NCBI RefSeq assembly: GCF_029962835.1
Contig: NC_080577.1
Location: forward strand, 24,100,501-24,164,500
Direction of reading: 5' to 3'
DNA length: 64,000 bases
Source: Magnolia sinica
Taxonomy: Eukaryota; Streptophyta; Magnoliopsida; Magnoliales; Magnoliaceae
The notes under the pieces were generated by a model. That model had not been told where the DNA came from. It worked only from the letters and a program-made list of their open reading frames with translations, and made no database searches. Both the position numbers and the translations under genes were made by a program. Below, one piece after another: positions 45,978-58,769 of the stretch (position 1 is the stretch's first letter; each line of letters begins with the position of its first letter).

Positions 45978-47199
45978 TGATGGGGACATCATGCACACAC
46001 GCACGCTCCCCACCCTAAGCACGTCTTCAAGGAGGAGAGGAGGAGGAAGGCCCCACTATCAATCTGGATCGACGACGATATCTACGGAGGACCTCTTAGT
46101 TAGGGGGCCATGCTATGGAGTATTGGAGTGGACCCGATCATCATATGAATTTACCATTAGATCTCATGATCGTGGCCCACTACCCTAGATGATTTAGGAT
46201 TTTGAGTTTTGGTTATTATCGTTATTAGAAACCTCGTGAACGGTTTTGATTGCGTTGATGAGTTGTTATTATTATTATTATTTTTTTACTTCGCCTCTAA
46301 GTAAGAGTGTACGCACATGGTGCAACTTTTAGGGTTTAAGGTTTTCTTATAAATAGGCAACCTCGTGTAGGTATTTTTTTTTTCCATTGAAGTTTGTGAA
46401 TGAAATTTTGCATTTTTTCTTCTATATTCCTCGGAGTTGAAGAAGCTAATTGGGTGTGAAACTCTCCCTTTCTCGAAGGGCTAATTATCGTGGTACGGAG
46501 CCGCAACTATCCCAAACCGTCCCCACCTCCTACACCCCACATCCATCATCTCCCACAACTATCCCATCTTCAAATCTACCCATTTTTGTATTCAAGTTTT
46601 CCTTTACAGCAGATTTTCAGATTTTGGCCCTCCAGGGGGGTTGAAACTTTGGTGGAGCACCACGCACAAATCGGACAGCGGATTGACATGAGATTTGGTG
46701 TGTGAGTGGGCCACCCTTGGCCAACCACACCGACCACACCTTAGGTGGCCGTTTCCAGTTTCGTGGGCCCCACACACGTGCAGACAGGAACCCACGCATG
46801 TGCGTCTGGGCCAAACTGCTGTCCACACGTGTGGACTGTCTCAGGTTCTTCTCTCTTCTCTCTTGCCTTAAATCCCTAACCCTAACCCTAGATAATCCTA
46901 AATTCCAAGTTCTTTCCCACTTTTGCAAACCCTAGACTTTCCCCGAATTGAAACATGATGAATCTCTTGAATTGGGGAAAAATCCTTTGCAAGAGTGGAT
47001 GAATCGACACTCCTTTGGGCATTGTTTGGTTTATAATTTTATTTGATGCAGCCTAACGGGTATAGGCTTGGACCCCCATAGATTCCCCTTGTTGAATGTT
47101 TGATCGTATGTGAGACGTGAAATTTTGTGATTGTTTAAAATTGGTATGATCTAAAGCTTGAAATCTTGCATGTCATATTTAATTTCATGTCCTGCATCA
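45978..47199 (+). mobile_element. Solo LTR of the same chromovirus family, opposite orientation
   Basis: 1222 bases from TGATGGGGACATC to GTCCTGCATCA with the full LTR content in plus orientation (TATA-like CTTATAAATAGG at about 46346-46357). Flanks TGATG (45973-45977) and TGATA (47200-47204) match at four of five bases. No internal region follows on either side, so it arose by LTR-LTR recombination or is a truncated copy. It lies 55 bases from the end of the chromovirus. Confidence 0.5.
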
Positions 47200-47204
47200 T
47201 GATA

Positions 47205-48251
47205 TATGGCGGATAGCCAATCATAAATTTTTATTTTTTTACCAATTTGCCATTGGAAGCCAACCCCAAATTCCTGGGAGAAAGGTGAGATGATGATGAT
47301 GAGTGACGATGAAGATGACTGCATGATATATGCTTCTCTCTTCAGATGTTTCCCCACTTCCATTGGAGAAAAAGAGGATGGTGATTCTTTGTCCAAAGAA
47401 TGTCTTTAGATCATCTCTTACAATTGGATATTCCTTTTCTCACCATTGAAGTTTCATATTTTATATGGAGCCCAACTCTACATATTATTTAAATTCATAA
47501 AGGCATGTTACCTATCAAGGAAAAGAATGGAAATGAGCTGTGGCAGAGGAATAAGCTGATTCTTTTTTAGAAGAAAATGCTGTAGTTGAATGAGAATCCA
47601 GAAAAGAACATGACCATATTCCTATAAGTAATCTGTTATCCTATTTCGAGCATGCCCTTTTTTGTCTTATTTCACATCTTTTCTATGCTATGTAAAGGTT
47701 TTTCTTTCATCCAAGGCAAAGCAAAGCAGCACTCAGCTTACCTCAACCGTTTTGTCTAGAACTTTCCTTGTGCGAGAGCAGACTGGTTCCTGGAGGTATA
47801 CCTGCAGTGTTTTGCCCTTGGTCTCTGAGTTACCAAACTTTAGATACACTTTTCATCTAATAGAAACAGCAAAGAAATTAATTCTTCCATGTCCCATTGA
47901 GGATCATTTTTGGTACATGGAAATGGTTTTGCTTGAAACTAATAATATTTTAGTTTAATCTACTATACTGCAGTCTGTCATTTCATATTGTGTGATTCCT
48001 CACTAGAAAATATACTCCAAATCTCTAATATTCATCTGTGACATTTTCGATGATGGTGATGCCCTTTTTATTTCTAAATTTTCTAATATTGTTCTTTAGC
48101 TGGCAATGGCTATTATAATGATGGTGATGATTGTTCTACTCCTATACTGTCATGCATGTTTATTTGGATGTTCACTGTTTCTTTTTAGTAGAGTTTGAAT
48201 GATCGCTCTTTGATGTAGAATTCCCCAAAGTCATGTTTTTATGTGGTACAG
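47205..48251. other. Possible intron or intergenic DNA upstream of the candidate gene end
   Basis: A 98-codon plus frame at 47662-47958 has coding-like composition at its start (KAKQSSTQLTSTVLSRTF, FLVREQTGSWR) with a GTATAC donor-like site, but its phase does not fit the exon at 48252. I cannot confirm it as an exon. Confidence 0.5.
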
Positions 48252-50726
48252 ATCTACATGAATCTTTTAGCATCACTGGAGCTTGGATTCCCGAGCAGGT
48301 GTGTTTCTTGCTGCACCATAATAATTTATTTACATATGATTTTTTTATGACATGGTTTCTCAACTCCTGAATCTTGGTCAACTGCATCTCCCACTTGGTT
48401 CTTCTGTTGGGTTGGTCCTATGTGCATGAATCCAGCTGTTTCGAGCTGGGTTTAGAGGCACGTGGATTGGGCTTGGGCCGATATTTCCGGCCCAATTTTG
48501 TATATTTATTTATTTATTTTTGAGGTTGGTGATGGCCCATAGCTCATTGGTATGTGGTTTGGCTTGAGCTTGCCCTTAGGCCTAATAGGTTGACCTAGTC
48601 TGCACTGCTTATCGAACACCATTGGCCGAGTATTTGCCTGGCTGGCCCAGACCAATCTCTTAACTCTGGTAGTCCTCTCATGGACTGGACATGGATGTGT
48701 TTCGGCCTGACCCATTCCCGAGCAATTGCTTCTCCGTTCTTCCATGCATGTTCCAAAAGTTTTCAAACAAAGCTGTTTTACTTGGGTTGGATTTCTCATA
48801 TGCCTGTTCGAGTCTGCTAGCATTTACTTCTGTTGGTTTCTCTTCTTTCTCATAGTCTTCCACTTCTGTTAATGGTGCACAACTGTCCAATCTTGAAATA
48901 GCCATATCTTTAATAACCGAAACAGGACAAAGAAAACCATGCATTGTTAGGATTTGCAGTTGTTAGTCAGATTCTATGGCAAGTTCTTTGCCCGTGTTTT
49001 TCTTTCCTTGTGAAAACATTGCATTTCCTGAATGCTGCTTACCAAGGATGCAGCTTAACTTCATGATTACAAAGTTCCATATCCAAATATTATCCTAATG
49101 CAGTGATGGGAAGAAAATGTTTGAATTCGATGCTGTATGATGAAACATCACTCCCCCATTTTCGAAATGAACATTTAGTTAAGCTTAAAGAGACAAAATT
49201 TTCAACCTGTAGTGCATGAATTAGTGGAAAGAGACGAGCTTTCCTGCGATTGCAATGACTAATGTTTCATCTCTAAACTGCTTTTTTCAGGTATGGATTA
49301 TCTGTAGAGACTATGGTGTCATCTGCATCTGTAGAGAAGGGAAAGACGTTGAGAAGATCATCTCTGCATGAGATTTTATATGAAAATAAGGTGAGTTAAA
49401 CAAAAATGCCTTGATAGGCCTTCTGGTTTTAACAATTTACTTTGAGAAACAGCTAAGATGCCATTTGGAAAAGGGTGCAAATGCATCCTATGTAACTGGA
49501 ACTGAATTTATATTGAAAGCAGCACTTGGTTTCGCAAGTATGGAATCTCCATTCTGCATTGAGCGTAATGGAGAAAGTATGTGAAACAGGTGCCAAAGAG
49601 CAAGCGCTCTTGTTTCTTCTAATAGAAGAAAGGTCCAAGGTATTCCGCAGTAACGGTGGCTGTAATGGCCACCACCATTACCTTTATGATATGGGCTATA
49701 ACAGCTATTACGGTCTCTCTCTCTCTATCAATTACAAAAAAATTCAAAAAATGTATCGGCCCCATAACGGGCCGTTATGGCCTTTACAGGGGCGTAATGG
49801 GCCGTTACAGGAGCTATAATGGCTGTATGGGTCATTTTTTTTCATAATGGCCGTTACAACATACCATGAGAAAGGAGCAGAATGGCCATTCCGCTCAATG
49901 CAAATATAGTAACTTCCAAGCACGGTCCAACTTTTTAAAAAGGGTCACGATCCCATGGTCTGGACATTATCTTAAGTCATGATAGTGTGGGCCCACTGTG
50001 ATTTCTACACGACATACTGTTCTGTCCATCAGGTGCACCGCTCAAGTTCACCCTGGATTGCAAAATACAGCCTCATCAGACACTGTAGGTGAGCCACACC
50101 TGAGGGAACGAAAAAATCATGCCTAAAACCTCCAAATTCATTTGGTGTGGCCCACCTGAGTTTTAGAATGGTCTGATTTTTGGTGTCCCTTCATCCTTGT
50201 GGGGGCACCCCTGACGAATGTATTGGATGGCACATGCACAACAGGGCCCCACATAACAGTCTGGAAGGCTATATTATTGGTTCCCACCCATCTACACACA
50301 GAACCAAACAAAAAATAGTAAGTAAATAAATAAATAAATCTGTTCCATGTGGTGTGGCCCACCAGAGTTTCTGATTGGGCTAATTTCAGCCTGATGACAT
50401 AGCATTGAAGAGCACACCTCATGGACGGGTGGATGTTCAGGACCTTGTTCTACCTCTTGAGTGAAGTGCACACACATTTTCATTTCAAAGTAACGCAAAG
50501 CAGTGGACGAACTGGTACTGAACCAAATCAGTTTGACAGGAGTTAGATAAATTATATGCAGTTTGATAGCAAAACGTTGAATTCTCTTTATTTGGATTTG
50601 CAGTCAATTCTGATCCGCTCATCTTGATCAGTAACATGTAAGACAGGAACAATCCCCGCCGTGTGTTTGTCATTGCAGGGAATGCATAATGCAAGGATTG
50701 TCTGTGAAATATCTGACTGCAGATGA
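48252..50726 (+). CDS. Candidate 3' end of an unrecognised protein-coding gene (3 exons)
   Basis: Three exons join in phase with good splice signals: 48252-48298 (acceptor TGGTACAG, donor GTGTGT), 49291-49390 (acceptor CTTTTTTCAG, donor GTGAGT) and 50679-50726 (acceptor CATTGCAG) ending in TGA at 50724. The chain gives 64 residues: IYMNLLASLELGFPSR, YGLSVETMVSSASVEKGK, TLRRSSLHEILYENK and GMHNARIVCEISDCR. The middle exon looks clearly coding. I do not recognise the family, and upstream exons may lie beyond the LTR insertions at 33-47 kb. It could instead be a gene remnant; exon skipping or another last exon is possible. Confidence 0.5.
49650..49865. repeat. GGCCGTTA-rich foldback repeat in the candidate intron
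   Basis: TAATGGCC, GGGCCGTTATGG, GGGCCGTTACAGG and TAATGGCCGTTACAAC recur in both orientations around a T/A-rich centre. This looks like a MITE with short subterminal repeats. No ends could be fixed. Confidence 0.5.
49940..50450. repeat. MITE-like repeats
   Basis: GTGTGGCCCACCTGAG, GTGGGCCCACTGTGATTTC and GGTGTGGCCCACCAGAG together with an AAAT microsatellite (50320-50340). These are diverged members of the GGCCCACC group, lying inside the candidate intron before the last exon. Confidence 0.5.
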
Positions 50727-51009
50727 AATCATCGATTACATTGGCGAGCAGTGGCTCTATTTCGACACGGGCACCAGATTTTTAAATTATGGTATTTTTA
50801 ATACTTAAACTGTCCACTGAAAATAATAAATTATGGATGTTTTAGCATATATATGGTTTTATGCATGCTTATTACTTAGTACATGAACATTTTTCTTATG
50901 GACGCATGCAAGTCTGTGTTTCTGATGTGTGATGTGTTTTTGCAGGAGCTATGGAGTTCTGATGGAATGCAGCGCTAGCATTACAGTCCCAGTGCCCACT
51001 CTTAGATGG

Positions 51010-51690
51010 TGCATATGTGATTGATCTAGGCCCTTCATTAGGTAGTGCACACTGTAAAGGTTGGTTGTCCTTGTAAGTATCACATGGTGGTAAAACTTGG
51101 CTGATTCATTCACTTGGTGGGCCAAAGCTATATGTGGGGTCAGATAGATGGTCTTCCATTAATTTACAGTGTGGCCTATGTGATTGTTGGTCATCCAATG
51201 GGCTTTGAAGGCCTGGTTTTTCTGGGAAGTGAATTGTAATTTGTTCCCCTGGCCACAGGAAGTTACCATGGTAGGAAGTTTGTGGGGCCCACAGATGCCT
51301 GCGATAAATCCAAAAATTAGGCATATCCAAAACTGAGGTGGGCCACATGACACGAAACAGCAGGGATATTGAACGCCCACCATTGGAAACTTTATGGGGG
51401 GCCACAAGTTTTGAATCAGGATGATATTTGTGCCTAAATTTTTATCCGAGTGGTAATAACCATATGAACGGTTTGGATGTCATATAAACATCATGGTTGG
51501 CTCCAGGAAATTTTCAATGGTGGACATTTTTGTTCTCACTGTTTCATGTCGTGTGGTCCACCTGAGCTTTGAATCTGCCTGATTTCTGGCCTCATGTCCT
51601 ATTGTGATCTTGAGAGAATGATGGATGGAGTGGATTTGTCACGGGCATTTCTGTGGGCCCCATGTAGCTTCCAACCACAGGAGCTTCCTG
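51010..51690. mobile_element. MITE of the CCCACC family, diverged
   Basis: Contains GTGGGCCACATGACACGAAAC, GAACGCCCACCATTGGAAAC, TTTTGAATCAGGATGATATT, GTGTGGTCCACCTGAGCTTT and the right end GGATGGAGTGGATTTGTCAC with GGGCCCCATGTAGC. It follows the family order closely from about 51300 on. Confidence 0.5.
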
Positions 51691-52409
51691 TGGCTGGGGG
51701 GGCACAGGCAATTCGCACCCGTTTTTCTGGTCTGGCTTAGGTTAACCTTACAACCCAAGCACGCTCCTGGGCTTTGTTTTTAGCCCACTGGAAAAATGTG
51801 AGAAGCGAAAACCCAATGGAATGTTATTGTTAAGAGGAAAACTTTAATACTCTAGCAGAGTGCGATGGATGATATGCAGGCACCTCCCATGTGGCATACA
51901 AATAATTCAAATATAACTGGCCAGATTATGGGTCCCAGTTTAGATGCATCTTAAATAGAAAGCTATGCATATATGGCTTTAATGAAAAAAAAATAAAAAA
52001 TCCCAGTGGTCCTATTTCATCAAACCAGTGTCCATGAATCAGGGGTTCGGATTTCTCAAACAATCTGATTTTGGGGATATGGGTTAGTTATGCTGTTTTC
52101 CACAATTAAGGTTGTTTAATTTAGTTAATATATGCTGTGTGTACAGTTTTTGTGTGTCTGTGTATCAACCATCACGTGCAACCAAAGTATTAAATAAGTT
52201 CCACTTGTTAAGTAAAACTAGATTAGCCTCGTAATAGCCCTGAGTGGATATATAAAAGGGAATTAAAAAGAACTACCTAATGAATATGAAATTTACATTC
52301 AGTTCCTTTTTTCAAAAAGGTTTTTTAAAAATCACCTCATTAATAGATATAATTCTCGTTCCACTACCTTCCGACATGTTGGTGGTGGGAGCAAACGGGT
52401 CATTGGCTT
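51691..52409. other. Intergenic DNA, no gene recognised
   Basis: A/T-rich sequence with no ORF of note and no repeat family recognised. Confidence 0.5.
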
Positions 52410-52561
52410 GGGTGAGCCCCGTGATGATGTTTATGTAAAATCCATCGGACTACCATGTGTATCACCCCATATTAGCCAAGGGCCCAAAAATTAGCTCCAT
52501 TTATGATTTGGTTGGACCACATATTTGGAAATAATGTAGAAGGCAATGCTTACCCTCTAAA

Positions 52562-52601
<40 letters not shown>

Positions 52602-54165
52602 TATTTTTTTAAATATTAGTGTGGCTCATGTGAATCATGAATGGATATGATTTTTGGGCCTTAGGCCTAAATATTTGTGTGGAATCTAGTGATCTCACTC
52701 TACACACCCACACACTCACATCACAGTGGATTTTCACCATAATGGGTACTCGAACCCATGACCTCTTGAAACTCTTGTGAGTCTACCATTAAGGCATGAG
52801 TAAGGACCCCTAATGGTTGGAATTTCATATAATTATGGGCCCTGTAAAAATCAAGGGCGGGTGTTTCTCTCCTAACAATATATTTTGATGTGGACCACCA
52901 AAATCACAAGCTAGCCTATCTTTTGCTTCTAAGCCTAATATAAACCTAAATATCTAATGATCGGAGTGGATCTTGCATAAACATCACGGTAAGTAGAGGT
53001 GTACACGAACTGACCTAGCTCGGTTAGCTCGCTTGACTTGACTTGCAAAAGCTCAATTCGACTCGGTTCGAAGCTGAGTTCGAGCCGAGTTGAGTTGATT
53101 TTTTGAGCTCAAAAATGAGTTCGAGCCGAGTTCTAGCTGGCCCTAGCTCGACTCGACTTGGATCGAACCCAACTCGAATTGAACTCGGATTGAACCAGTT
53201 TAGTAACTCGGTTACTTTGATATTGATGTTGCTCACCAAGTGTTTGATGAAATGACTCAAAGAATTGTGCCTGGTGGCAAGGAAGGTATGTATATGAAAC
53301 CAACACGCTTTTTTTCTTGATTTTTATGTTGTTTAGAAGGTGTTTGATAAAATACATGTAAAACCATTGTTGCTATCTCAAATATAGTGAGATTTTGAAG
53401 GTGCAGTTCAGGTATTTGTGAAAATGCTGCAATGGCAAACTCGGCTCGATCTTGGCTCAAACTTGGCTCGAACTGGCCCGAGTTGCTGACCAAACCGAGT
53501 TGAACTGGCCAGTCAGGCTCGAGGACCGAGCTGAGCCGAGTTCACACTGAGGTCAGCTAGTGGCCTAGCCGAGTTGAGCCGAGGCCAGCTTGACTCGGTT
53601 CGACTCGATGTACACTCCTAATGGTAAGCCCCACCAAAATAAAAAACTACATCCGATTTAATTATTATTTTAAAAATAATCTCTATACCGTGAGGGAGGT
53701 ACGTAGGAATTTGATTTGATGGGGCCCACCATTATGTGTATGAGAAAATCCACTCTGACTATTAGATGCGTAATCCTAGTTTAAGTCTAGAGCCAAAACA
53801 TGAGGCTAACTTGTGACTCAAGTGGGCCGCACAAAAAAAAAATAGTTGAAAGAGAGATGTACCCTTGCTTTTTACTGGGCCAACCATTATGATTATATGA
53901 AATCCACTCCAACCATCAGACGTCACACCAAAATTTATGCATGGACCTTAAAAATCATGCCCATCTGATTCAGGTGGGCTATATCAAGGGAAAGAGTTTG
54001 GAGAGCGATCATTGCCCTGTACATTGTTTCCAATCATGTGGTCCACCTGAATCATGAATAGGATGATCCTTCGGCCCTTGGCCTAATATGAGGTGATGCA
54101 CTTAATGGTTGGAGTAGATTTTACATAAACATTATGGTAGAGCCCATCCATTTGCTAAAACACCC
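52410..54165. repeat. Second MITE group (ATGATGTTTATGTAAAATCC ends) with nested insertion
   Basis: GTGATGATGTTTATG plus AAAATCCA (52420-52445), GGCCACCAAAATC and CATAAACATCACGG (52975) belong to a group related to but distinct from the ATGTATGTG family. Similar ends appear at 53725 (CCACCATTATGTGTATGAG) and 54120 (GATTTTACATAAACATTATGG). A T run of about 30 bases lies at 52565-52594. The hAT-type element at 52994-53620 interrupts it. Confidence 0.5.
52994..53620. mobile_element. hAT-type non-autonomous element (627 bp)
   Basis: Ends TAGAGGTGTACACG and, inverted, TAGGAGTGTACATCG. Flanked by ACGGTAAG (52986-52993) and ATGGTAAG (53621-53628), seven of eight bases equal, as expected for the 8-bp duplications of hAT elements. 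Subterminal regions are dense in GAGCCGAGTT/CGACTCGG words. In the middle an approximately 80-base segment with TTGATGAAATGACTC and GTTTGATAAAATACATG is imperfectly duplicated. No transposase. Confidence 0.5.
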
Positions 54166-54713
54166 ACCCAACTTATCATTAAAGAAATCTAACGGAAAGG
54201 AGTGGAATGATAATTACACTGTTTAATGAGGCATCTTTTTTAAAACTTATTAATATTATTATTTTTAAAAAAAGGTATTGGCATTTTGAAAACCTTTTGG
54301 TAAAAGATCTTGGAATGTAAATTTCATATTAATTAGGCAAATTTTTTGTAAATTTTTTTATGTATAAAAACATAGAACTTCAAAAGATAACGTGGAAATT
54401 AGAAATTCGAAGGCTACTCAATGGCACAAAGCGTCAGCATAGCACACCCCTGTGTGATCTGGCCTGGTCAGGCTCATCGTATATGTTCCCATGCCCAAGA
54501 ATCAACTGGATCCGTTTATCATGTGGTGCCCATTTTTAGGTCAAATGTGTACTCGTAGTGATTGTTATGGTCCATTCTTTTCATACTCATGTGGCCACCT
54601 AATGAGCACAGGCCATGGACTAGAATGGTCAGCAATACTCCATTTAAATTCTATGTTGAGAAAACATGTTTGGTTGGCTAAAGTTTAAAATTCCATCTCT
54701 AAGAAAATGGGAA

Positions 54714-54748
<35 letters not shown>

Positions 54749-56990
54749 GAATTAAACATGTTTTATTCAAAAGACTTTTAAGGGTGATGTTAAAAACAAA
54801 GATTGGTGGCCACCATTCATTGATAGATTTGAGTAGAAGACAACATTTTTAGTGAAGACAAGTCATTTATACAAGGATCACTTGAAAATGAAGGAATTTG
54901 AGAATAGCAAATAATGATATTAACCCACCGTTGATTACCTATTTACATTATTACTCATGTGTATAGAAATCCGTAAGTTCTATATTTTTAATCTTATTTA
55001 TATAAATAAATCCATGCATACCTATTTATGTACAACATATCCTTCCCCACATGTGCATATTAGCCAGTTTTTTCACATTGTTTTCTAAGATGAAACCATA
55101 TTTAAAATAGAGAAATTTGCCCTTTTTGTCGTTTCTATTCCTTCATCCCTTTTATTTAATATTCCAAGCCAAATTAAATGCGAGCAGTCCTCGCGAACCT
55201 TTTTTTCTTCGGTATAGAAGTTTGCTAATTATGGTAAGGTGGGGCTTGCTTGATGAATGATTGAATTCGCACAGCAGGCTTCACTATCATGGGTGCTCAA
55301 AAGTACTATTCCAATCTTACTCACACAATAGTTTTCGCAGGGCCACATTGAGTTGCATGCTGATGAACTGTGGGTCAGGTTAAGGAAAAACCTTCTAGCT
55401 TTTTAAGTCCATACCCTATAGCGACAGTTTGGCAATAGCAAAAGTTTTAGGTTATAGGTAGTTTGTTCAGTTCACACTTATTTCTATATTATTTTATCAG
55501 TCTTGTTGTCCTGAACTAGTTATTTTAGTATTATTTTTTATATTCTCAACTTAATTATTATTATTATTATTATCATCTAACATGTAGCGCATACATATCT
55601 AAAATATATCACATTAAGTAAAAGCATGTATAATAGTTGGTCCTACGATAATCATTTTGACAACCATTCAATTTTTCAAGCTTCGATGTGAGCAGTTACA
55701 GCATCAACGGGCCATATGTAATAACAAGACCCATCAGGCGCAAGAGGGATGTATGTGATCATTAATGGAGGATCGCCCACCATGCGCTAGAGGGTACGTA
55801 CCAATAGCCTCATTCAGCCATCAATCAGCCTTTCTCAAGGTTCTTCTCGATCAGGGCATAAATGCCATCATGTGATGTTCACCAGCAAAAGCGAGGTAGA
55901 CGTGCTCTGGTCTCCTCGATGCCGTTGGAATATATTTTGATCATGAGTCCCACCACAGTAGAACATAATCCCGGCGACCAAAGCGGTTCGATCTTGTCTG
56001 GGAGAGATCAAAACACTGAGAATTGCTTCATGTGACAGAATTTTACTAAATCTAATAAGGTGGTGGTTTTGTCTCAAGGGAATTGTTGTCATTTACGGTA
56101 ATCATGGGCTTAATGGAGAGAATTTGGCTATAATGAGGTCGGCAAGAACTTAATCAGGTCCGTTAAAAGTGATTTTTTGGATGCGATGTGTTGAAGAACG
56201 TACAAAGCAAAGGATTCCTGTTCAGATCTAAAGGCCAGCAGTGCATGTTGTGGGAGCAACTCTCTTCAGGGAGTGTTGAAAGCTGCTTATGATGGCTCAG
56301 AATCTTCAGGCTACTTGTATTTTGATGCAAAGCTACTATCTAGGCTTTTAAGGATTACTATCCCTTTTATATGACTCTTTTGATGGGAGGGAAAAAAAAC
56401 ACATGGATGCTCTGGTAGATTGTGACTGATGATACACAGGCGCTTTAGATATTACTTAAAGATTGTATATTTGACACATCATAATTCAAATTAAACTGTC
56501 CAAATTATTTGTGGAAGTTTAGATGTATTATGAACAAAAACTTAAGCTTATTTGATTATGTGACTATGAGATTGGTGGACACTTATTGGACGGTTAAAAA
56601 TGAAAAGTTTCCAATGGTATTATATTTACACGAATCAGAGGTTATGCTTCTTCAGTCAATCTCATTTCTGGACTGTAACTTTGGGACTATAGGCTCCGGA
56701 ATTTAGTCGGTTTAGCTTGAATGAATATATTCGGTATGTGTTATTTCCAAGTGTTTGTGTATCAAGCATGATAGGCAGTCAGAGTATCAAATAACTCCCC
56801 TTTGGGGGAAGCCTTGTCGTTTATTTTTTTGGATTTTTATGGCATAATTCCTCAGCAATTTAGAATTTACTAAAAAGTGCCTTAGAGAGTAGAAATTCCA
56901 GGGTAGGACTTTGTGACGGAGAAATTACATCAATACCCTCATTTATTTTTATTCTTAAAAGAACTTGTGCCTAACATCTAACCCATCCAA
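54166..56990. other. Intergenic DNA, no gene recognised
   Basis: Holds a TC microsatellite (54717-54746) and TATT/ATT runs (55555-55575). No ORF with recognisable features on either strand. Confidence 0.5.
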
Positions 56991-58769
56991 CAAATGCACC
57001 CCACTGTGATTAAAAAGAAAATTCAGAAACCTGGTGGATCCAATCACAAGGTGGGCCAAATCATAAAATACAATACACAACACTCATAAATATCCAAATT
57101 CATGTATATCTCATCCGATGGATGATTTGATGGGTCAGATTTTTGGTCTGTGTAATCATCAATGTGGGATGCATATGTTAGACGGGTTGGATGTTATACC
57201 CATTCCATGTGGCCCCCACAATTCTCACTTCCCTATTTTTTTAAACTAGGGCATTCTGGTAATTTCAGCTCTCAAAAGCATCTAGTTGAAAATTTTATTT
57301 GGTACAGGCATTATTTGGTAGGATGAGAATTTCCGAAGATTTTTACGTTTTTTTTTTTTTCAAAAGACAAATTTCATGGCTACTCGCGGGAGTAGCCAAA
57401 CACATCCTGCTCTCCGCACGTTCCAATGCGGTACTTGTGTGTGAGATCTGCAACGTTCATGAGGTGCGAACTTTCTTTGTTCTTTTCTTTTTTTTATAAT
57501 AGGCCGAGAGTGAGGGATGTATGTTTGTTAGGTAAACTAGGCATCTATAAACGGATTGGACGGTTGAGGAGATTGACCAAAGCTACACTTTCAGTAAAGA
57601 TGTTTGGTATACGTGATGGCTAGATGGGCCTGATTTTCAGCGCGTTCAATATAGACAGTTGGTACCGCTTTTTGGATGGTCAGGATCTCACGTTCACACT
57701 TGGGAAGAGTAGAATCTGGATGGCTACTCTCGCGAGTACATGTAAGGTGGCTTAATTTCCTTCTCGCACTCGTGGGGCTGTACGGTGAGTCGCGGCTTTA
57801 GCCTTTGGATTTGGGTCATTTTCAATGATCTAAAAACCGTTTATAAGATAGGCTTCGCCCTGTATGAATGATAAACAGTCGGATTGGGATATTTTAACCG
57901 TTTGATCATTTGATTCTTTTGCTTTGAATATAAAAGGTCTCAGTAACCTTTCAATAATCAAATGGTTGAAGTATTTAATCTGAGAGATATTTTGGCCATC
58001 TCCAATCCACGGCGAGGCCGATCATATAAACGGTTTGGATTAATGAAAAGGACCCATATCCAACGGATACACTCGAAAGGAATCCTTCCTCCAGCCAATC
58101 TTCTTGCACTCTTTGCCTTTGCTTTTTTCGACAACCTCCACAAAACCATTTGGCAAGTGGAACACCAACGGATTGATATTAGATTTAGATATGATGATTT
58201 TAAAAGGTACTCGCAAGGGAGAGTTGGGAAGGACCCATACATCACATACACTACTTTGAAAAACTTGTAATAGATCTGGGCCATTCATCAGTCTATTCCT
58301 ACGGTAAAAAGACTTTGACCCAAAAATTAGGCTGATCCACTCATTCAATAATCCACATGCATATGTTGAATGAGAACCAACGGTCATTTTTCTCATACAA
58401 TCAGTGGACCTGTATTATCTTCTGGCATGACTTTAAACTGGTCCATGCCTAATGAATGGACCACATCTCATGCACATGTGCCATGTTGCAAGTGTGTAGA
58501 AATACCACCTCAACATATTACTTGCGCGAGTCTGTATTAACTAAAGAAAGATAGATGAGGGGTGCTAAAGCTATCTTAACTTCTTTTAGCGGTACGGCTT
58601 CGTTGATTCGTGTTTGTGTACTAAAGAAGATATATAATGCAAGCTTATCAAAGGAATATGTGCACACGTACCTTCATTCAATAATGCATTGCATGTCAAG
58701 ACGTACGAGTTGAACTCGCACGAGTGAACGAACGGCTGTCAACGTTTCCGGTTCGAGTTGGGTTGTGTT
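56991..58769. other. MITE-like and unique DNA
   Basis: GTGGGCCAAATCATAAAATAC to CATGTGGCCCCCACAATTC (57050-57225) is MITE-like. GGCTACTCGCGGGAGTAGCC (57378-57397) is a perfect palindrome, with a relative GGCTACTCTCGCGAGTAC at 57721. The 102-codon plus frame at 57962-58270 has an antisense frame of similar length and no motif; I do not regard it as a gene. Confidence 0.5.

Noticed and set aside
57962-58270. 102-codon plus frame with a 108-codon antisense frame
   Set aside because: Both strands open over the same bases and neither has recognisable features; more likely repeat-derived DNA than a gene.
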